From contig CACMGM010000003.1 of NCBI GenBank assembly GCA_902613275.1, positions 34,513 to 98,512 of the forward strand: 64,000 bases of DNA. The letters are read 5' to 3'. A program made the translations under genes and the position numbers. This document shows positions 1-8,329 of the stretch, piece after piece; the first letter of the stretch is position 1, and each line of letters starts with the position of its first letter. A model generated the notes under the pieces. It did no database searches and was not told the DNA's origin. It saw only the letters and a list, made by a program, of their open reading frames with translations. This DNA comes from an uncultured Alphaproteobacteria bacterium. Lineage in GTDB: Bacteria > Pseudomonadota > Alphaproteobacteria > HIMB59 > GCA-002718135.

Positions 1-354
1 TGGAATGTTTATACTGCTTTTTTAAATCCTGGAAAAATTCATCCTCAAATATCTAAAATGCCAGATGGACGAGTATATTTTTGTATCGCAAGAGCTTTTG
101 AGAAAGGAATTGAAAAACATGGAATGCCTAAAAGCTTTGTTTCGATTGGTTTAGGTTGTGATATGAAATACGCTAAAGATCTAATTTATTCTGAAGGAAT
201 TGATCTAAATAATAAAAAATTACAAATGCCAATTGGAGTTTCTTGTAGGATATGTCCTAGAGTGGAATGTCAGCAAAGAGCTTTTCCTCCAATTGATAAA
301 GAACTTAAATTAGATATTAAATATAGAGGGACATCACCATACGTTACAATTTAG
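1..354 (+). CDS. ScfR/RamB-type transcriptional regulator, C-terminal part (5' end outside window)
   Basis: The reading frame is open from base 1 and ends at TAG 352-354, so only the last 117 residues are present. They match the C-terminal domain (DUF2083) of XRE-family regulators of short-chain acyl/acetate metabolism such as mycobacterial and corynebacterial RamB. What I see: a 'DGRVYFCIAR' strand, 'IGLGCDMKYAK', a cysteine cluster CxxCxxxxC in 'CRICPRVEC', and the closing 'QRAFPP' and 'RGTSPY' motifs. In the full family an N-terminal helix-turn-helix and an ImmA/IrrE-like domain precede this part. An ATG at 58 is internal, not the start. It ends directly against the next gene on the other strand, with no spacer. 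The metabolite sensed is unknown here. Confidence 0.8.
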   Translation, partial: WNVYTAFLNPGKIHPQISKMPDGRVYFCIARAFEKGIEKHGMPKSFVSIGLGCDMKYAKDLIYSEGIDLNNKKLQMPIGVSCRICPRVECQQRAFPPIDKELKLDIKYRGTSPYVTI

Positions 355-1362
355 CTAAATTTTAACTAACATTTTACCTAAATTTTTACCATTCAGTAGA
401 TCTATAAATGCTTTTGGAGCATTTTCTATATTTTCATAAATTGTTTCTTTAAACTTTATTTTTCCTTCAGATAGCCAATTTCGCATATCAGTTTCAAAAG
501 GCTCATTATCATTTTGATGATCAAAAATTAAAAAACCTTTTATAGTTAATCTTTTTACTAATACGTGAGCCATATTTTTTAGTCCAGCAGGTGTAGAAGT
601 TGAATTCATTTGAGATATTCTTCCACAAATAATAATTCTTCCAAAATTTTTCATTCGAAAAATTGCAGACTCTAAAAAATCACCTCCTACATTATCAAAG
701 TATAAGTCAAATCCTTCAGGACAAATTTCTTTTAAGTGAACAACAAGGTTATCAATTTTTTTATAATTAAATGCTACATCAACATTTAATTCATTTTTTA
801 ACCAATCAACTTTTTCATCTGATCCAGTACTAGCATATACTTTGCATCCTAAATTTTTTGCAATTTGACAAACTGTTGAACCAACACTTCCACCTGCTGA
901 AGATACAAGAATACTTTGTCCCTTTTGTATATTCCCATGATTAAAAAGACCAATATATGCAGTTTGCCCTGTCATTCCTAAAGGCCCAAGATAAGTTTGC
1001 AATGGAAGATTGGAATTTTTTATTTTTTTTAAATCACCGCCTTTGCAAACGAAGTTATCTCTCATTCCAAAATTACTGAAAACAACATCTCCTTCTTTAA
1101 ATTGTGAATCTTTTGATTTTTGGACTGACCCAATTGCATATCCTTCCATTTCCTCGCCTAGTAAAAAGGGTGGTTTATAATTTTTACGTTCTGTCATCCT
1201 TGCTCTCATATACGGATCAACAGATATCCATGAATTAAGAACATGAATATTATTTGTTTCATCTAATTCTAAAGTTTTAGATTTAATTTCAAAATCTTCT
1301 TCTTTAGGTAACCCAGTTGGTATATAATTTTTTAAAACTACATATTTTGAGATTATTGTCAT
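355..1362 (-). CDS. NADPH-dependent medium-chain oxidoreductase (CurA/YncB-like, COG2130)
   Basis: 335 residues, the usual length for zinc-free medium-chain dehydrogenase/reductases that reduce activated double bonds. Visible features are 'VDPYMRARM' (about 48-56), which is characteristic of this subfamily, and the Rossmann glycine motif 'SAGGSVGS' (155-162). No zinc-binding cysteine set is seen. It is the last gene of a minus-strand set with carnitine dehydrogenase and the BKACE enzyme: its start lies 2 bases from the end of the upstream gene, so co-transcription is likely. Its substrate in this pathway is not evident; members of the family act on enones and curcumin-like compounds. It could serve an unrelated detoxification role. 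Confidence 0.82.
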   Translation of the reverse strand: MTIISKYVVLKNYIPTGLPKEEDFEIKSKTLELDETNNIHVLNSWISVDPYMRARMTERKNYKPPFLLGEEMEGYAIGSVQKSKDSQFKEGDVVFSNFGMRDNFVCKGGDLKKIKNSNLPLQTYLGPLGMTGQTAYIGLFNHGNIQKGQSILVSSAGGSVGSTVCQIAKNLGCKVYASTGSDEKVDWLKNELNVDVAFNYKKIDNLVVHLKEICPEGFDLYFDNVGGDFLESAIFRMKNFGRIIICGRISQMNSTSTPAGLKNMAHVLVKRLTIKGFLIFDHQNDNEPFETDMRNWLSEGKIKFKETIYENIENAPKAFIDLLNGKNLGKMLVKI

Positions 1363-1364
1363 AA

Positions 1365-2285
1365 TTATAATTTATATTTTTCCTTTAATTCTAGCAAATC
1401 TATTAAGAAATTATCTCTTATGTTACTTAAATCTTTTATAGAATGATTCTTTGATTGTTTTTTTGTGCCTTTAATGATTTTTTCTTTAAGTTTTTTTGTT
1501 AGTTTTGGAGATTTGAGTTTAGTCCATGGAAGCTTCAATGCTGGTCCAAACTGATCTAGCATATGTTTCATACCCATTTCTCCTCCCGCTAAGTGAAATG
1601 TCAAAAAAGTTCCCATTAGAGCCCATCTCATACCAGGACCATAAGTTATTGCTTCATCTAAATCTTTTGTTGAAGCATATCCATCATTTATAATATGTAA
1701 ACCCTCTCTCCACAAAGCTTCTTGCAATCTATCAGATAAAAAGCCCGGTAATTCTTTTTCTACCAATAATGTTTTCATTTTAATTTTTTGATAAAATTTT
1801 TTTGCTTTATTAAAATATAAATTTGTTGTTTTTTTACCTTTTACAATTTCAACCAAAGGGAGAATATATACAGGGTTAAATGGATGAGCTATGATTAACC
1901 TTTTTGGATTAATACATTTTGATTGTAAATCTGATGGAAGTAAACCAGATGAACTTGAAGCAATTATTGAATTTGAGGGTGAATATTTACTTATATTTTT
2001 TATAACATCTTTTTTTAAAGTTAATCGTTCGGATACATTTTCCTGAATTAAATCTGCATTTTTTACTGCTTCTTCAATACTGTCTACGATTTCCAAATTT
2101 TTGAAATTGATTTTTGTATTATATAATTTCTTTATAATTAAGTTTGTTCTTGTTATTTCTTCTTTTAGAAAATGTAATTGCTGAGAATTTTTATCAAATG
2201 CTTTGACTCTTATATCATTAGCTATAAATCTAAGTATCCAGCCGGTACCAATTACACCAGTTCCAATGACAGCAATATTTTTCAA
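1365..2285 (-). CDS. lcdH: L-carnitine 3-dehydrogenase (3-hydroxyacyl-CoA dehydrogenase fold)
   Basis: 306 residues. The N-terminal NAD-binding Rossmann motif 'GTGVIGTGW' (8-16), 'SSSSG' (110-114) and 'HPFNPVYILPLVEIV' (134-148) are the hallmarks of the 3-hydroxyacyl-CoA dehydrogenase family; the last motif is typical of carnitine dehydrogenases. The enzyme would oxidise L-carnitine to 3-dehydrocarnitine with NAD in the cytoplasm. The assignment is helped by the neighbour one base away, a BKACE-type enzyme that cleaves 3-dehydrocarnitine, and by the divergent thioesterase. Some bacterial carnitine dehydrogenases carry a fused C-terminal thioesterase; here the thioesterase is a separate gene. 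A generic hydroxyacyl-CoA dehydrogenase is the alternative. Confidence 0.82.
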   Translation of the reverse strand: MKNIAVIGTGVIGTGWILRFIANDIRVKAFDKNSQQLHFLKEEITRTNLIIKKLYNTKINFKNLEIVDSIEEAVKNADLIQENVSERLTLKKDVIKNISKYSPSNSIIASSSSGLLPSDLQSKCINPKRLIIAHPFNPVYILPLVEIVKGKKTTNLYFNKAKKFYQKIKMKTLLVEKELPGFLSDRLQEALWREGLHIINDGYASTKDLDEAITYGPGMRWALMGTFLTFHLAGGEMGMKHMLDQFGPALKLPWTKLKSPKLTKKLKEKIIKGTKKQSKNHSIKDLSNIRDNFLIDLLELKEKYKL

Positions 2286-2286
2286 A

Positions 2287-3177
2287 TTAAAAATGTTTTT
2301 TTAGTTTTAATTTCTCTCTAGTCTGTTGAGGGGATAAAATAGAAGCCCCCATATCTTCAACAATACATCTTGCCTTTTCAACCAACTGTGCATTTGATGC
2401 AAAAACTCCTTTTTTTAAATAAAGATTGTCTTCAAGTCCCACACGAACATTTCCTCCCAAAATAACTGCCTGTGCAGCCATAGGCATTTGTGATCTTCCT
2501 ATTCCAAACCCAGACCAAACACCCTCAGAAGGTACCATTTCAGCCATAGCTTTCATTGCGCTGGTTGTTGCAGGTGATCCCCAAGGTATACCAAGGCATA
2601 TTTGATAAAAAGGAGGACCATCAATTAAACCTTCTTTATAAAGTTGGTTAGCAAACCATAAATGACCCATTTCAAAAGCTTCCATTTCTGGTTTCACTCC
2701 AAGCTCCTGCATTTTTTTTGCTGCAGTTCTTAGTTGTATCGGTGTATGAATAAATGTCATGTTTGAGTCACCAAAATTTAGTGATCCACAGTCTAAAGTA
2801 CAAATTTCAGGCAATAACTCTTCAACATGTTCTAATCTGCTTAATGCATCGATCATATCTGTATTTGCTCCCACGGGATTTAAAGGATCTTTACCTGTTC
2901 CAACTTCAAAATCACCACCCATACCTGTTGTAAAATTTAAAACTACATCAGTATCAGAAGAGCGAATTCTATCAGCCACTTCTTTATAATAACTTAAATT
3001 CCTAGAAGGTTTGCCATCAGGTTCTCTTACATGTACATGAGCTATTGCTGCACCCGCTTTGGCAGCTTCAATTGAAGCATCAGCAATTTGTTTTGGTGTT
3101 ATAGGTAATTCAGGATGTTTACCTGCTGTATCACCAGATCCTGTTACAGCACACGAAATTATTACTTCATTATTCAT
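2287..3177 (-). CDS. Beta-keto acid cleavage enzyme (BKACE, DUF849), probable dehydrocarnitine cleavage enzyme
   Basis: 296 residues. The family motif '[13 protein letters not shown]' (47-59) supplies two zinc-ligand histidines (47 and 49), and '[10 protein letters not shown]' follows. BKACE enzymes condense a beta-keto acid with acetyl-CoA and release acetoacetate plus a new acyl-CoA. With 3-dehydrocarnitine this would give betainyl-CoA. The substrate is inferred from the carnitine dehydrogenase immediately downstream and the thioesterase upstream, an arrangement functionally like Pseudomonas cdhABC. Codon and base use look slightly less AT-biased than the neighbours by eye. It is the first gene of the minus-strand set; only 42 bases separate it from the divergent thioesterase gene. 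Confidence 0.85.
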   Translation of the reverse strand: MNNEVIISCAVTGSGDTAGKHPELPITPKQIADASIEAAKAGAAIAHVHVREPDGKPSRNLSYYKEVADRIRSSDTDVVLNFTTGMGGDFEVGTGKDPLNPVGANTDMIDALSRLEHVEELLPEICTLDCGSLNFGDSNMTFIHTPIQLRTAAKKMQELGVKPEMEAFEMGHLWFANQLYKEGLIDGPPFYQICLGIPWGSPATTSAMKAMAEMVPSEGVWSGFGIGRSQMPMAAQAVILGGNVRVGLEDNLYLKKGVFASNAQLVEKARCIVEDMGASILSPQQTREKLKLKKHF

Positions 3178-3219
3178 TATTTTAAACTACTATATTTTTT
3201 GAATTAATAAAGAAAAACA

Positions 3220-3687
3220 ATGAAGATATATTTAAATTCAGGAAGAGTAAAAAAAGAATGGACCGATTACAATGGTCATATGAATTTGGCATTTTATATT
3301 CATCTTTTTGATGCTGGATGGGAAGTTCTTTTACAAAAATTTAATATGGGTGAAAATTCTGCAAAAACAGAGAAGAAAACTACTTTTGCCGTAGAGTCAC
3401 ACACAACTTATGACAAAGAAGTGAAAGAGGGTGATGAAGTAGATATTAATTTGTTATTTCTTGATAGGGATAAAAAAAGATTAATTTATAAATTAGAAAT
3501 GACACATAAGCTTGAAGGTTACAGAGTAGCAACAACAGAGGTTTGTTCTTTATATGTTGATTTAAATATTAGAAAAGTTTCTGAATTAGAATTAGAAAAG
3601 CAAAAAGATATAGATAAATTTATTCAAGAAAATAAAAATAACTTTGATCCAGGTAACCTTACTCTAATCAACAAGTTAAAAAAATAA
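3220..3687 (+). CDS. Hotdog-fold thioesterase, probable betainyl-CoA thioesterase
   Basis: 155 residues of the 4-hydroxybenzoyl-CoA thioesterase-like hotdog family. The catalytic-helix motif 'DYNGHMN' begins at the predicted catalytic Asp16. Expected reaction: betainyl-CoA plus water to glycine betaine plus CoA, the third step of carnitine degradation; in Pseudomonas this is the cdhC product. The substrate is inferred entirely from context, being divergently transcribed from the BKACE and carnitine dehydrogenase genes with a shared 42-base intergenic region. The stop TAA is immediately followed by the reverse-strand stop of the HD-domain gene, giving a TAATTA junction with zero spacing. Confidence 0.78.
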   Translation: MKIYLNSGRVKKEWTDYNGHMNLAFYIHLFDAGWEVLLQKFNMGENSAKTEKKTTFAVESHTTYDKEVKEGDEVDINLLFLDRDKKRLIYKLEMTHKLEGYRVATTEVCSLYVDLNIRKVSELELEKQKDIDKFIQENKNNFDPGNLTLINKLKK

Positions 3688-4251
3688 TTATAAATTTCTA
3701 TAAGGTGTTCTATTAAATATTCTTTGAACCATTGGAACAAATTCTTTTAGAGGAATTGTATCATAATTTGGATCAAATGATGCTTGATCCCATCTTTCAC
3801 AAAAATCTATAGTGTCTTTAAAGAATTCATGACCTTTGAATTTATCTCTTAGATTTCTATCTTTTCCATAATAATGATTATAGTAGTAGGCTTGAAACAA
3901 ACCGTGTTGTTCTACAATCCATCTTGTTTTTTCAGAAACAAAAGGTTTTAATACTGCAGCGGCAAGTTCAGAATGATTAAGAGGTGCAATTTCATCACCT
4001 ATATCATGCAATAAGGAAGCCACCACCATTTCTTCAGAAGCTTGTTCACGTAACGCTCTTGATGCAGTTTGAAGAGAGTGCTCTAATCTAGATACCTTAT
4101 AGCCACCTAAAGAATTGTCTAAACTTTCTAGTACTCTAACTATTCTATCAGCTGTACCTTCAATAAATTTATCTTCAAAATTAGCAAGAAGTTCATAATC
4201 CTCTTTATCACCATGTTTCATTTCAGTGAATTTTACTTCATCTTTAGACAT
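3688..4251 (-). CDS. HD-domain protein of the PhnZ/MIOX-like diiron oxygenase group
   Basis: 187 residues from the ATG at 4249-4251. A longer frame reaching 4449 is rejected because it would run through the divergent agmatine deiminase gene. Predicted metal ligands are His58 ('LEHSLQ'), His82-Asp83 ('LLHDIGD'), His93, His116 and Asp155, a four-His, two-Asp set like mixed-valence diiron oxygenases PhnZ, TmpB and myo-inositol oxygenase (COG4341). The 'LEHSLQ' and 'LLHD' segments and the 24-residue spacing between them resemble PhnZ as I recall it. The PhnZ substrate-gating Tyr and Glu do not appear at the expected offsets before His58, so phosphonate cleavage is not assured. A plain HD phosphohydrolase is the alternative. 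Confidence 0.72.
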   Translation of the reverse strand: MSKDEVKFTEMKHGDKEDYELLANFEDKFIEGTADRIVRVLESLDNSLGGYKVSRLEHSLQTASRALREQASEEMVVASLLHDIGDEIAPLNHSELAAAVLKPFVSEKTRWIVEQHGLFQAYYYNHYYGKDRNLRDKFKGHEFFKDTIDFCERWDQASFDPNYDTIPLKEFVPMVQRIFNRTPYRNL

Positions 4252-4279
4252 GAAATAATTATACATATTTTTAAATTTT

Positions 4280-5263
4280 ATGAAACTAATTCCTGAATGG
4301 CATGAACACCAATATTGTTTGATTGCTTGGCCATGTAATAAAGATCTATATGGTAAAATTATTAATAAGGCTAGAGATGAAGTTGCAAATGTAATTAATG
4401 AAATTGCAAAAACTGAGCATGTTATTGTTTTGTCAAATAAAGAAGACATTAATGAAATTCAAAATAAAACTGATCATAAAAATATAGATATTATAGAATG
4501 TAAATTAGATGATTCTTGGATGCGAGATATTGCACCAATTTTTTATAACGAAAATGAAAAATTAAAATCAATTAGCTTTGAATTTAATGGATATGGAAAG
4601 TATCCAGATTATTTAAATGATAATAAAATATCAAAATTTATTTCAAACTATTTAAATATCCCAACAAAAATTTCTGACTTAGTTATTGAAGGAGGAGCAA
4701 TAACTTATGATGATAAAAAAAATTTATTTAGCACTAAAAATGTAATATTTAATAAAAATAGAAAACAAAAACATAATAGTGAATATATTATTAAAGAATT
4801 AAAGGTCTTGTTTGACTTAAATTATATTTTTTTATTTGAAAATGGACTAATGGAGGATGATACAGATGGTCATGTTGATAATTTATTATGCCCGATAGGA
4901 AAAAATCAATATTTAATTGCCACAACTCACAAATTAGATCCTAATTATGAAATATTAGAAAAAAACAAAGCTGATCTTATTAAATTTTTTAGAGATACTA
5001 ATCAGACATTTGATTTAATTGAAGTTCCTTTACCTACAAGAAAAAAGATTAATAATAAGAATATTATTAGCTCATATATAAATTTCTATTTCAGTAAAAA
5101 TAAAATTATCTTACCCAAATTCAATGTTAAGGAAGATAATGAGGTAAAATTAACTTTTGAAAAGTTATTCCCCAATCGAGAAATTATGATGTTGGAAACA
5201 GAAAATATAAATTATGGTGGTGGAAATATTCATTGTATAACAATGAATGTACCAAAAATATGA
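4280..5263 (+). CDS. aguA: Agmatine deiminase
   Basis: 327 residues of the guanidine-group-modifying (peptidyl-arginine deiminase) superfamily. Motifs: 'DDSWMRDIAP' (77-86) that binds the guanidinium, 'EGGAI', 'DDTDGHVDN' with the catalytic Asp/His, and the terminal 'GGGNIHC' carrying the nucleophilic Cys319. It hydrolyses agmatine to N-carbamoylputrescine and ammonia. The next gene overlaps its stop (ATGA) and encodes the amidase for the product, so the two steps are translationally coupled. Only 28 bases separate the start from the divergent HD-domain gene. The protein is slightly shorter than the roughly 360-residue enzymes of other bacteria. Confidence 0.9.
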   Translation: MKLIPEWHEHQYCLIAWPCNKDLYGKIINKARDEVANVINEIAKTEHVIVLSNKEDINEIQNKTDHKNIDIIECKLDDSWMRDIAPIFYNENEKLKSISFEFNGYGKYPDYLNDNKISKFISNYLNIPTKISDLVIEGGAITYDDKKNLFSTKNVIFNKNRKQKHNSEYIIKELKVLFDLNYIFLFENGLMEDDTDGHVDNLLCPIGKNQYLIATTHKLDPNYEILEKNKADLIKFFRDTNQTFDLIEVPLPTRKKINNKNIISSYINFYFSKNKIILPKFNVKEDNEVKLTFEKLFPNREIMMLETENINYGGGNIHCITMNVPKI

Positions 5264-6117
5264 AAGTAAAAGTAGCAACATCACAATTCAAGGCTATTAA
5301 AGGAGACTTTGATGCTAATTTAAATAAAGCAATTAATTTAGTTGAAAAAGCATCAAATGAAAATGTTGATATTTTACTTCTGCAAGAATTATTTCAAGAT
5401 TATTATTTTTGTTCAACAAAAAATGATAAATTTTTTAATCTTGCAATTGATTTTCCTTCTAATCCAATGTTTGAAAAATTATCTAATATTTGTAAAAATA
5501 AAAAAATTTCATTACCAATTAGTTTTTTTCAAAAAAAGGAAAATAAATTTTTTAACTCTTTAGTTATGATTGATTCATTAGGTAAAATAAGTGAAGTCTA
5601 TAATAAATCCCACATCCCTGAAGGGCCTGGATATAATGAGAAGTATTATTTTGAAAAAGGCAACACAGGTTTTATGGTTTTTGACACCCCTCTAGCAAAA
5701 GTTGGCTGTGCAATTTGTTGGGATCAGTGGTTTCCTGAATGTGCAAGAATACTAACGTTGAAAGGTGCAGATTTAATTTTATATCCATCAGCAATTGGTT
5801 CTGAGCCACACATGCCTGAATTAAATTCAAAAGATCATTGGATTAATACAATGGTAGGACATGCTGCTGCAAATCAAGTCCCTATAATAACTTCAAATAG
5901 AATAGGGAAGGAGGTCGAAGCAGATATTGAATTAAATTTTTATGGTAATTCATTTATATTGGATCATCTTGGAAATGTAATAAATCGTATGAATGATAAG
6001 GATGAGGGAATAATAACTGCGACTTTAGACTTGTTAATTTCAAGAGAATATAGAAAATTATGGGGTAACTTTAGAGACAGAAGGCCCGATCTATATAAAA
6101 AAATTCTCGATTTTTAA
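5260..6117 (+). CDS. aguB: N-carbamoylputrescine amidase
   Basis: 285 residues, nitrilase superfamily. The catalytic triad is visible: Glu43 in 'LLLQELF', Lys116 in 'YNKSHIPEG' and Cys153 in 'CAICWDQWFPE'. The enzyme converts N-carbamoylputrescine to putrescine, CO2 and ammonia. I place the start at ATG 5260, which overlaps the aguA stop as ATGA and gives 'MKVKVATSQF', the normal family N-terminus; the ATG at 5233 lies inside aguA. The gene is followed 40 bases later by the putrescine-binding protein, so endogenous production and import of putrescine are encoded together. Confidence 0.92.
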   Translation: MKVKVATSQFKAIKGDFDANLNKAINLVEKASNENVDILLLQELFQDYYFCSTKNDKFFNLAIDFPSNPMFEKLSNICKNKKISLPISFFQKKENKFFNSLVMIDSLGKISEVYNKSHIPEGPGYNEKYYFEKGNTGFMVFDTPLAKVGCAICWDQWFPECARILTLKGADLILYPSAIGSEPHMPELNSKDHWINTMVGHAAANQVPIITSNRIGKEVEADIELNFYGNSFILDHLGNVINRMNDKDEGIITATLDLLISREYRKLWGNFRDRRPDLYKKILDF

Positions 6118-6145
6118 TTTATTTTATTTAATGTAATTTTTATTT

Positions 6146-6157
6146 AGGAGGGGAATA
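6146..6157 (+). promoter_or_regulatory. Strong Shine-Dalgarno site of the putrescine-binding protein gene
   Basis: AGGAGG at 6146-6151 sits six bases before the ATG at 6158. Perfect Shine-Dalgarno sites are rare in this window, where most starts have weak or no match, so this suggests unusually high translation of the periplasmic binding protein relative to the other transporter subunits. Confidence 0.75.
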
Positions 6158-7210
6158 ATGCTTAAGTATTTTATATCTCTATTAGTTTTAATTTCTTTTT
6201 CAGCTCAGGCTAAAGAAGAATTATTTATTTACAATTGGTCTGATTATATTGCCGAAGATACAATTGAAAATTTTGAAAATGAATTTGGCATTGATGTAAC
6301 TTATGATGTTTTTGATTCAAATGAGGTTCTTGAAGCTAAACTTTTAGCTGGTGGTTCAGGTTATGATATTGTGGTGCCTTCAGGCTCTTTTTTAGAAAAT
6401 CAAATCAAGGCTGGAGTTTTTCAAAAACTTGATAAGGCTCAACTTTCAAACATTGGTAATTTAGATCCCGATGTACTAGCAAAAATTGATGCACATGATC
6501 CAGGAGGTCAATACTCGATAAATTATATGTATGGTACTACAGGTATTGGCTATAATACTGATAAAGTTGATGAAAATGATATTACAAGTTGGAGCATTTT
6601 GTTTGATCCAGCTATTGCATCAAAATATGCAGATTGTGGAATCGCAATGTTGGATGCTCCTACAGAGGTTATGGAAATCGCTTTAAAATACGTTGGAAAA
6701 GATCCTTATACAGAGGATGAGAAAGATTATGAGGTTGCTCTTGAAATGTTACAGCAAATAAGACCTTACATAAGATATTTTGATTCTTCTCAATATATCG
6801 ATGATTTAGCAAATGGAGAGATCTGTTTAACTATGGGTTGGTCAGGTGATGTTTTTCTAGCTGCAGATGAAGCTGCAGATGGAGTAGAAGCTTGGTACTC
6901 AATTCCATCTGAAGGAACTGTAATATGGTTTGATATGATGGCTATTCCAGCTGATGCAAAAAATGTTGAGAATGCACACAAATTTATAAATTATATTTTA
7001 AGACCTCAAGTTGCTGCTGATATTACAAATTACGTTTGGTATTCAAATCCAAATAAAGCAGCCAATGAACTAGTTGATCCTGAAATTTTTGAAGATCCTG
7101 CTATTTATCCAGATGAAGCAACTTTAAGTATGCTTTTTGCTGATACTGCAGACTCTCCGAAAAAATCTAAATTATCAACTAAATATTTTAATAAATTTAA
7201 AGCAAATTAA
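6158..7210 (+). CDS. potF: Periplasmic putrescine/spermidine-binding protein (PotD/PotF family)
   Basis: 350 residues. A signal peptide of about 18 residues ends in 'SAQA', a typical signal peptidase I site. The mature part opens with 'YNWSDYI' and has 'VFDSNEVLEAKLLAGGSGYDIVVPS', the family signature of PotD/PotF polyamine-binding proteins (extracellular solute-binding family 1), given here only in fragments: 'YNWSDYI', 'GGSGYDIVVPS', 'MGWSGD'. It captures putrescine or related polyamines in the periplasm and delivers them to the permeases encoded downstream. Neighbouring aguAB and gamma-glutamylputrescine genes favour putrescine. PotF rather than PotD is a contextual choice. Confidence 0.9.
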   Translation: MLKYFISLLVLISFSAQAKEELFIYNWSDYIAEDTIENFENEFGIDVTYDVFDSNEVLEAKLLAGGSGYDIVVPSGSFLENQIKAGVFQKLDKAQLSNIGNLDPDVLAKIDAHDPGGQYSINYMYGTTGIGYNTDKVDENDITSWSILFDPAIASKYADCGIAMLDAPTEVMEIALKYVGKDPYTEDEKDYEVALEMLQQIRPYIRYFDSSQYIDDLANGEICLTMGWSGDVFLAADEAADGVEAWYSIPSEGTVIWFDMMAIPADAKNVENAHKFINYILRPQVAADITNYVWYSNPNKAANELVDPEIFEDPAIYPDEATLSMLFADTADSPKKSKLSTKYFNKFKAN

Positions 7211-7225
7211 AAAATATACTTCATT

Positions 7226-7255
7226 TCAGCACTAATATATTAATATTAGTGCTGA
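7226..7255 (+). promoter_or_regulatory. Perfect 13-bp hairpin between the binding-protein and ATPase genes
   Basis: Arms at 7226-7238 and 7243-7255 are perfect inverted repeats around the four-base loop ATTA. The stem starts 16 bases after the potF stop and ends six bases before the potA ATG. It is not followed by a long T tract, so it is more likely a 3' stabiliser or processing/attenuation structure than a full terminator. It may protect the potF message and limit translation of potA, giving excess binding protein over membrane components. Confidence 0.7.
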
Positions 7256-7261
7256 TTTAAG

Positions 7262-8329
7262 ATGGATAATAATTTTCTTGTAATTGAAAATATTTCTAAA
7301 TCCTTTGGAGATAACAAAGTTTTAGAAAATATTAATTTAAATATTTCAAAATCTGAATTTTTTGGCCTCTTAGGATCATCGGGTTCAGGCAAAACTACCT
7401 TACTAAGAATACTAGGTGGATTTGAGAAGCCAGATACAGGACGTGTAATACTCGACGGAACGGACATAACAAATCTTGAACCTTTTGAAAGACCATTAAA
7501 TTATATGTTTCAATCGTATGCTCTATTTCCTCACTTAAACGTATTTAATAATTTAGCTTTTGGAATAAAAGAAAATTTTACCCAAAAAGAAATTGAAATA
7601 AACGTAAGAAATATTGCCGAACTTCTATCTATTGAAAATTTATTAAATAGAAGAATTAAGCAATTATCAGGGGGAGAGCAACAACGAGTTGCCCTTGGAA
7701 GGTGCTTAATAAAAAAACCTAAGTTATTATTATTAGATGAGCCTCTTGCAGCACTAGATAAAAAACTAAGATCAAAAACACAATTAGAGTTAACAACACT
7801 CCAAAAGAAACTAAAAATTACATTTGTTTTCGTCACCCATGATCAGGAAGAAGCAATGTCCTTATCTGATAGAATGGCAATAATGAAGAATGGTCTTATT
7901 TTGGAATGTTCTAGCCCTGAAGAGATTTATGAAAATCCTAAAAGTCTTTATGCTGCCAATTTTATAGGAATTGCAAATATTATTAAAATTTATAAAAAAG
8001 ATGAAAGTTTTTATTCAGATGATTTGGGTATAAATTTCAAATTAAACAAAGAATTAAAAAAAATAAAAACTAATATTTTACTAAGACCAGAGAAAATAAA
8101 AATACAATCAATAAATAATTTGAAAACAAGTTCATTTAATTCCTTTAGTGGAGAAATTTTAGAAAAATCATATTTAGGAAGCTTTACTCGATATGAAATT
8201 AAAATTAATAATATGATAATTTCAGTTTTAGATCAGAATTTTAACTCCAACTCAAATTATAATTTCCCAAAAGGAGAAAAAGTCAATTGTAGTTGGGAAA
8301 GTGAATCTATTAAGATTTTAGAGGATTAA
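7262..8329 (+). CDS. potA: Polyamine ABC transporter ATP-binding protein
   Basis: 355 residues. Walker A 'GSSGSGKTT' (38-46), the Q-loop in 'MFQSYALFPH', the ABC signature 'LSGGEQQRVALGR' (135-147) and Walker B 'LLLLDEP' (155-161) are all intact. A C-terminal TOBE-like regulatory extension of about 110 residues follows, as in PotA/PotG. It powers uptake through the two permeases encoded directly downstream. No clear Shine-Dalgarno site precedes the ATG; a strong hairpin occupies that position. The stop TAA abuts the TTG start of the next gene. Confidence 0.93.
   Translation: MDNNFLVIENISKSFGDNKVLENINLNISKSEFFGLLGSSGSGKTTLLRILGGFEKPDTGRVILDGTDITNLEPFERPLNYMFQSYALFPHLNVFNNLAFGIKENFTQKEIEINVRNIAELLSIENLLNRRIKQLSGGEQQRVALGRCLIKKPKLLLLDEPLAALDKKLRSKTQLELTTLQKKLKITFVFVTHDQEEAMSLSDRMAIMKNGLILECSSPEEIYENPKSLYAANFIGIANIIKIYKKDESFYSDDLGINFKLNKELKKIKTNILLRPEKIKIQSINNLKTSSFNSFSGEILEKSYLGSFTRYEIKINNMIISVLDQNFNSNSNYNFPKGEKVNCSWESESIKILED

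Noticed and set aside
3688..4251. Naming the HD-domain protein PhnZ or TmpB outright
   Set aside because: The metal ligands fit but the substrate-gating residues and the partner oxygenase gene do not, so the substrate is left open.
4252..4449. N-terminal extension of the HD-domain frame with a hydrophobic segment that looks like a membrane anchor
   Set aside because: It lies antisense to the start of agmatine deiminase, which has clear family motifs; the ATG at 4249-4251 gives a normal-length HD protein.
7531..7836. 101-codon open frame antisense to the potA ABC signature
   Set aside because: It lies entirely within conserved ABC ATPase coding sequence and shows no independent start signal or family motif.
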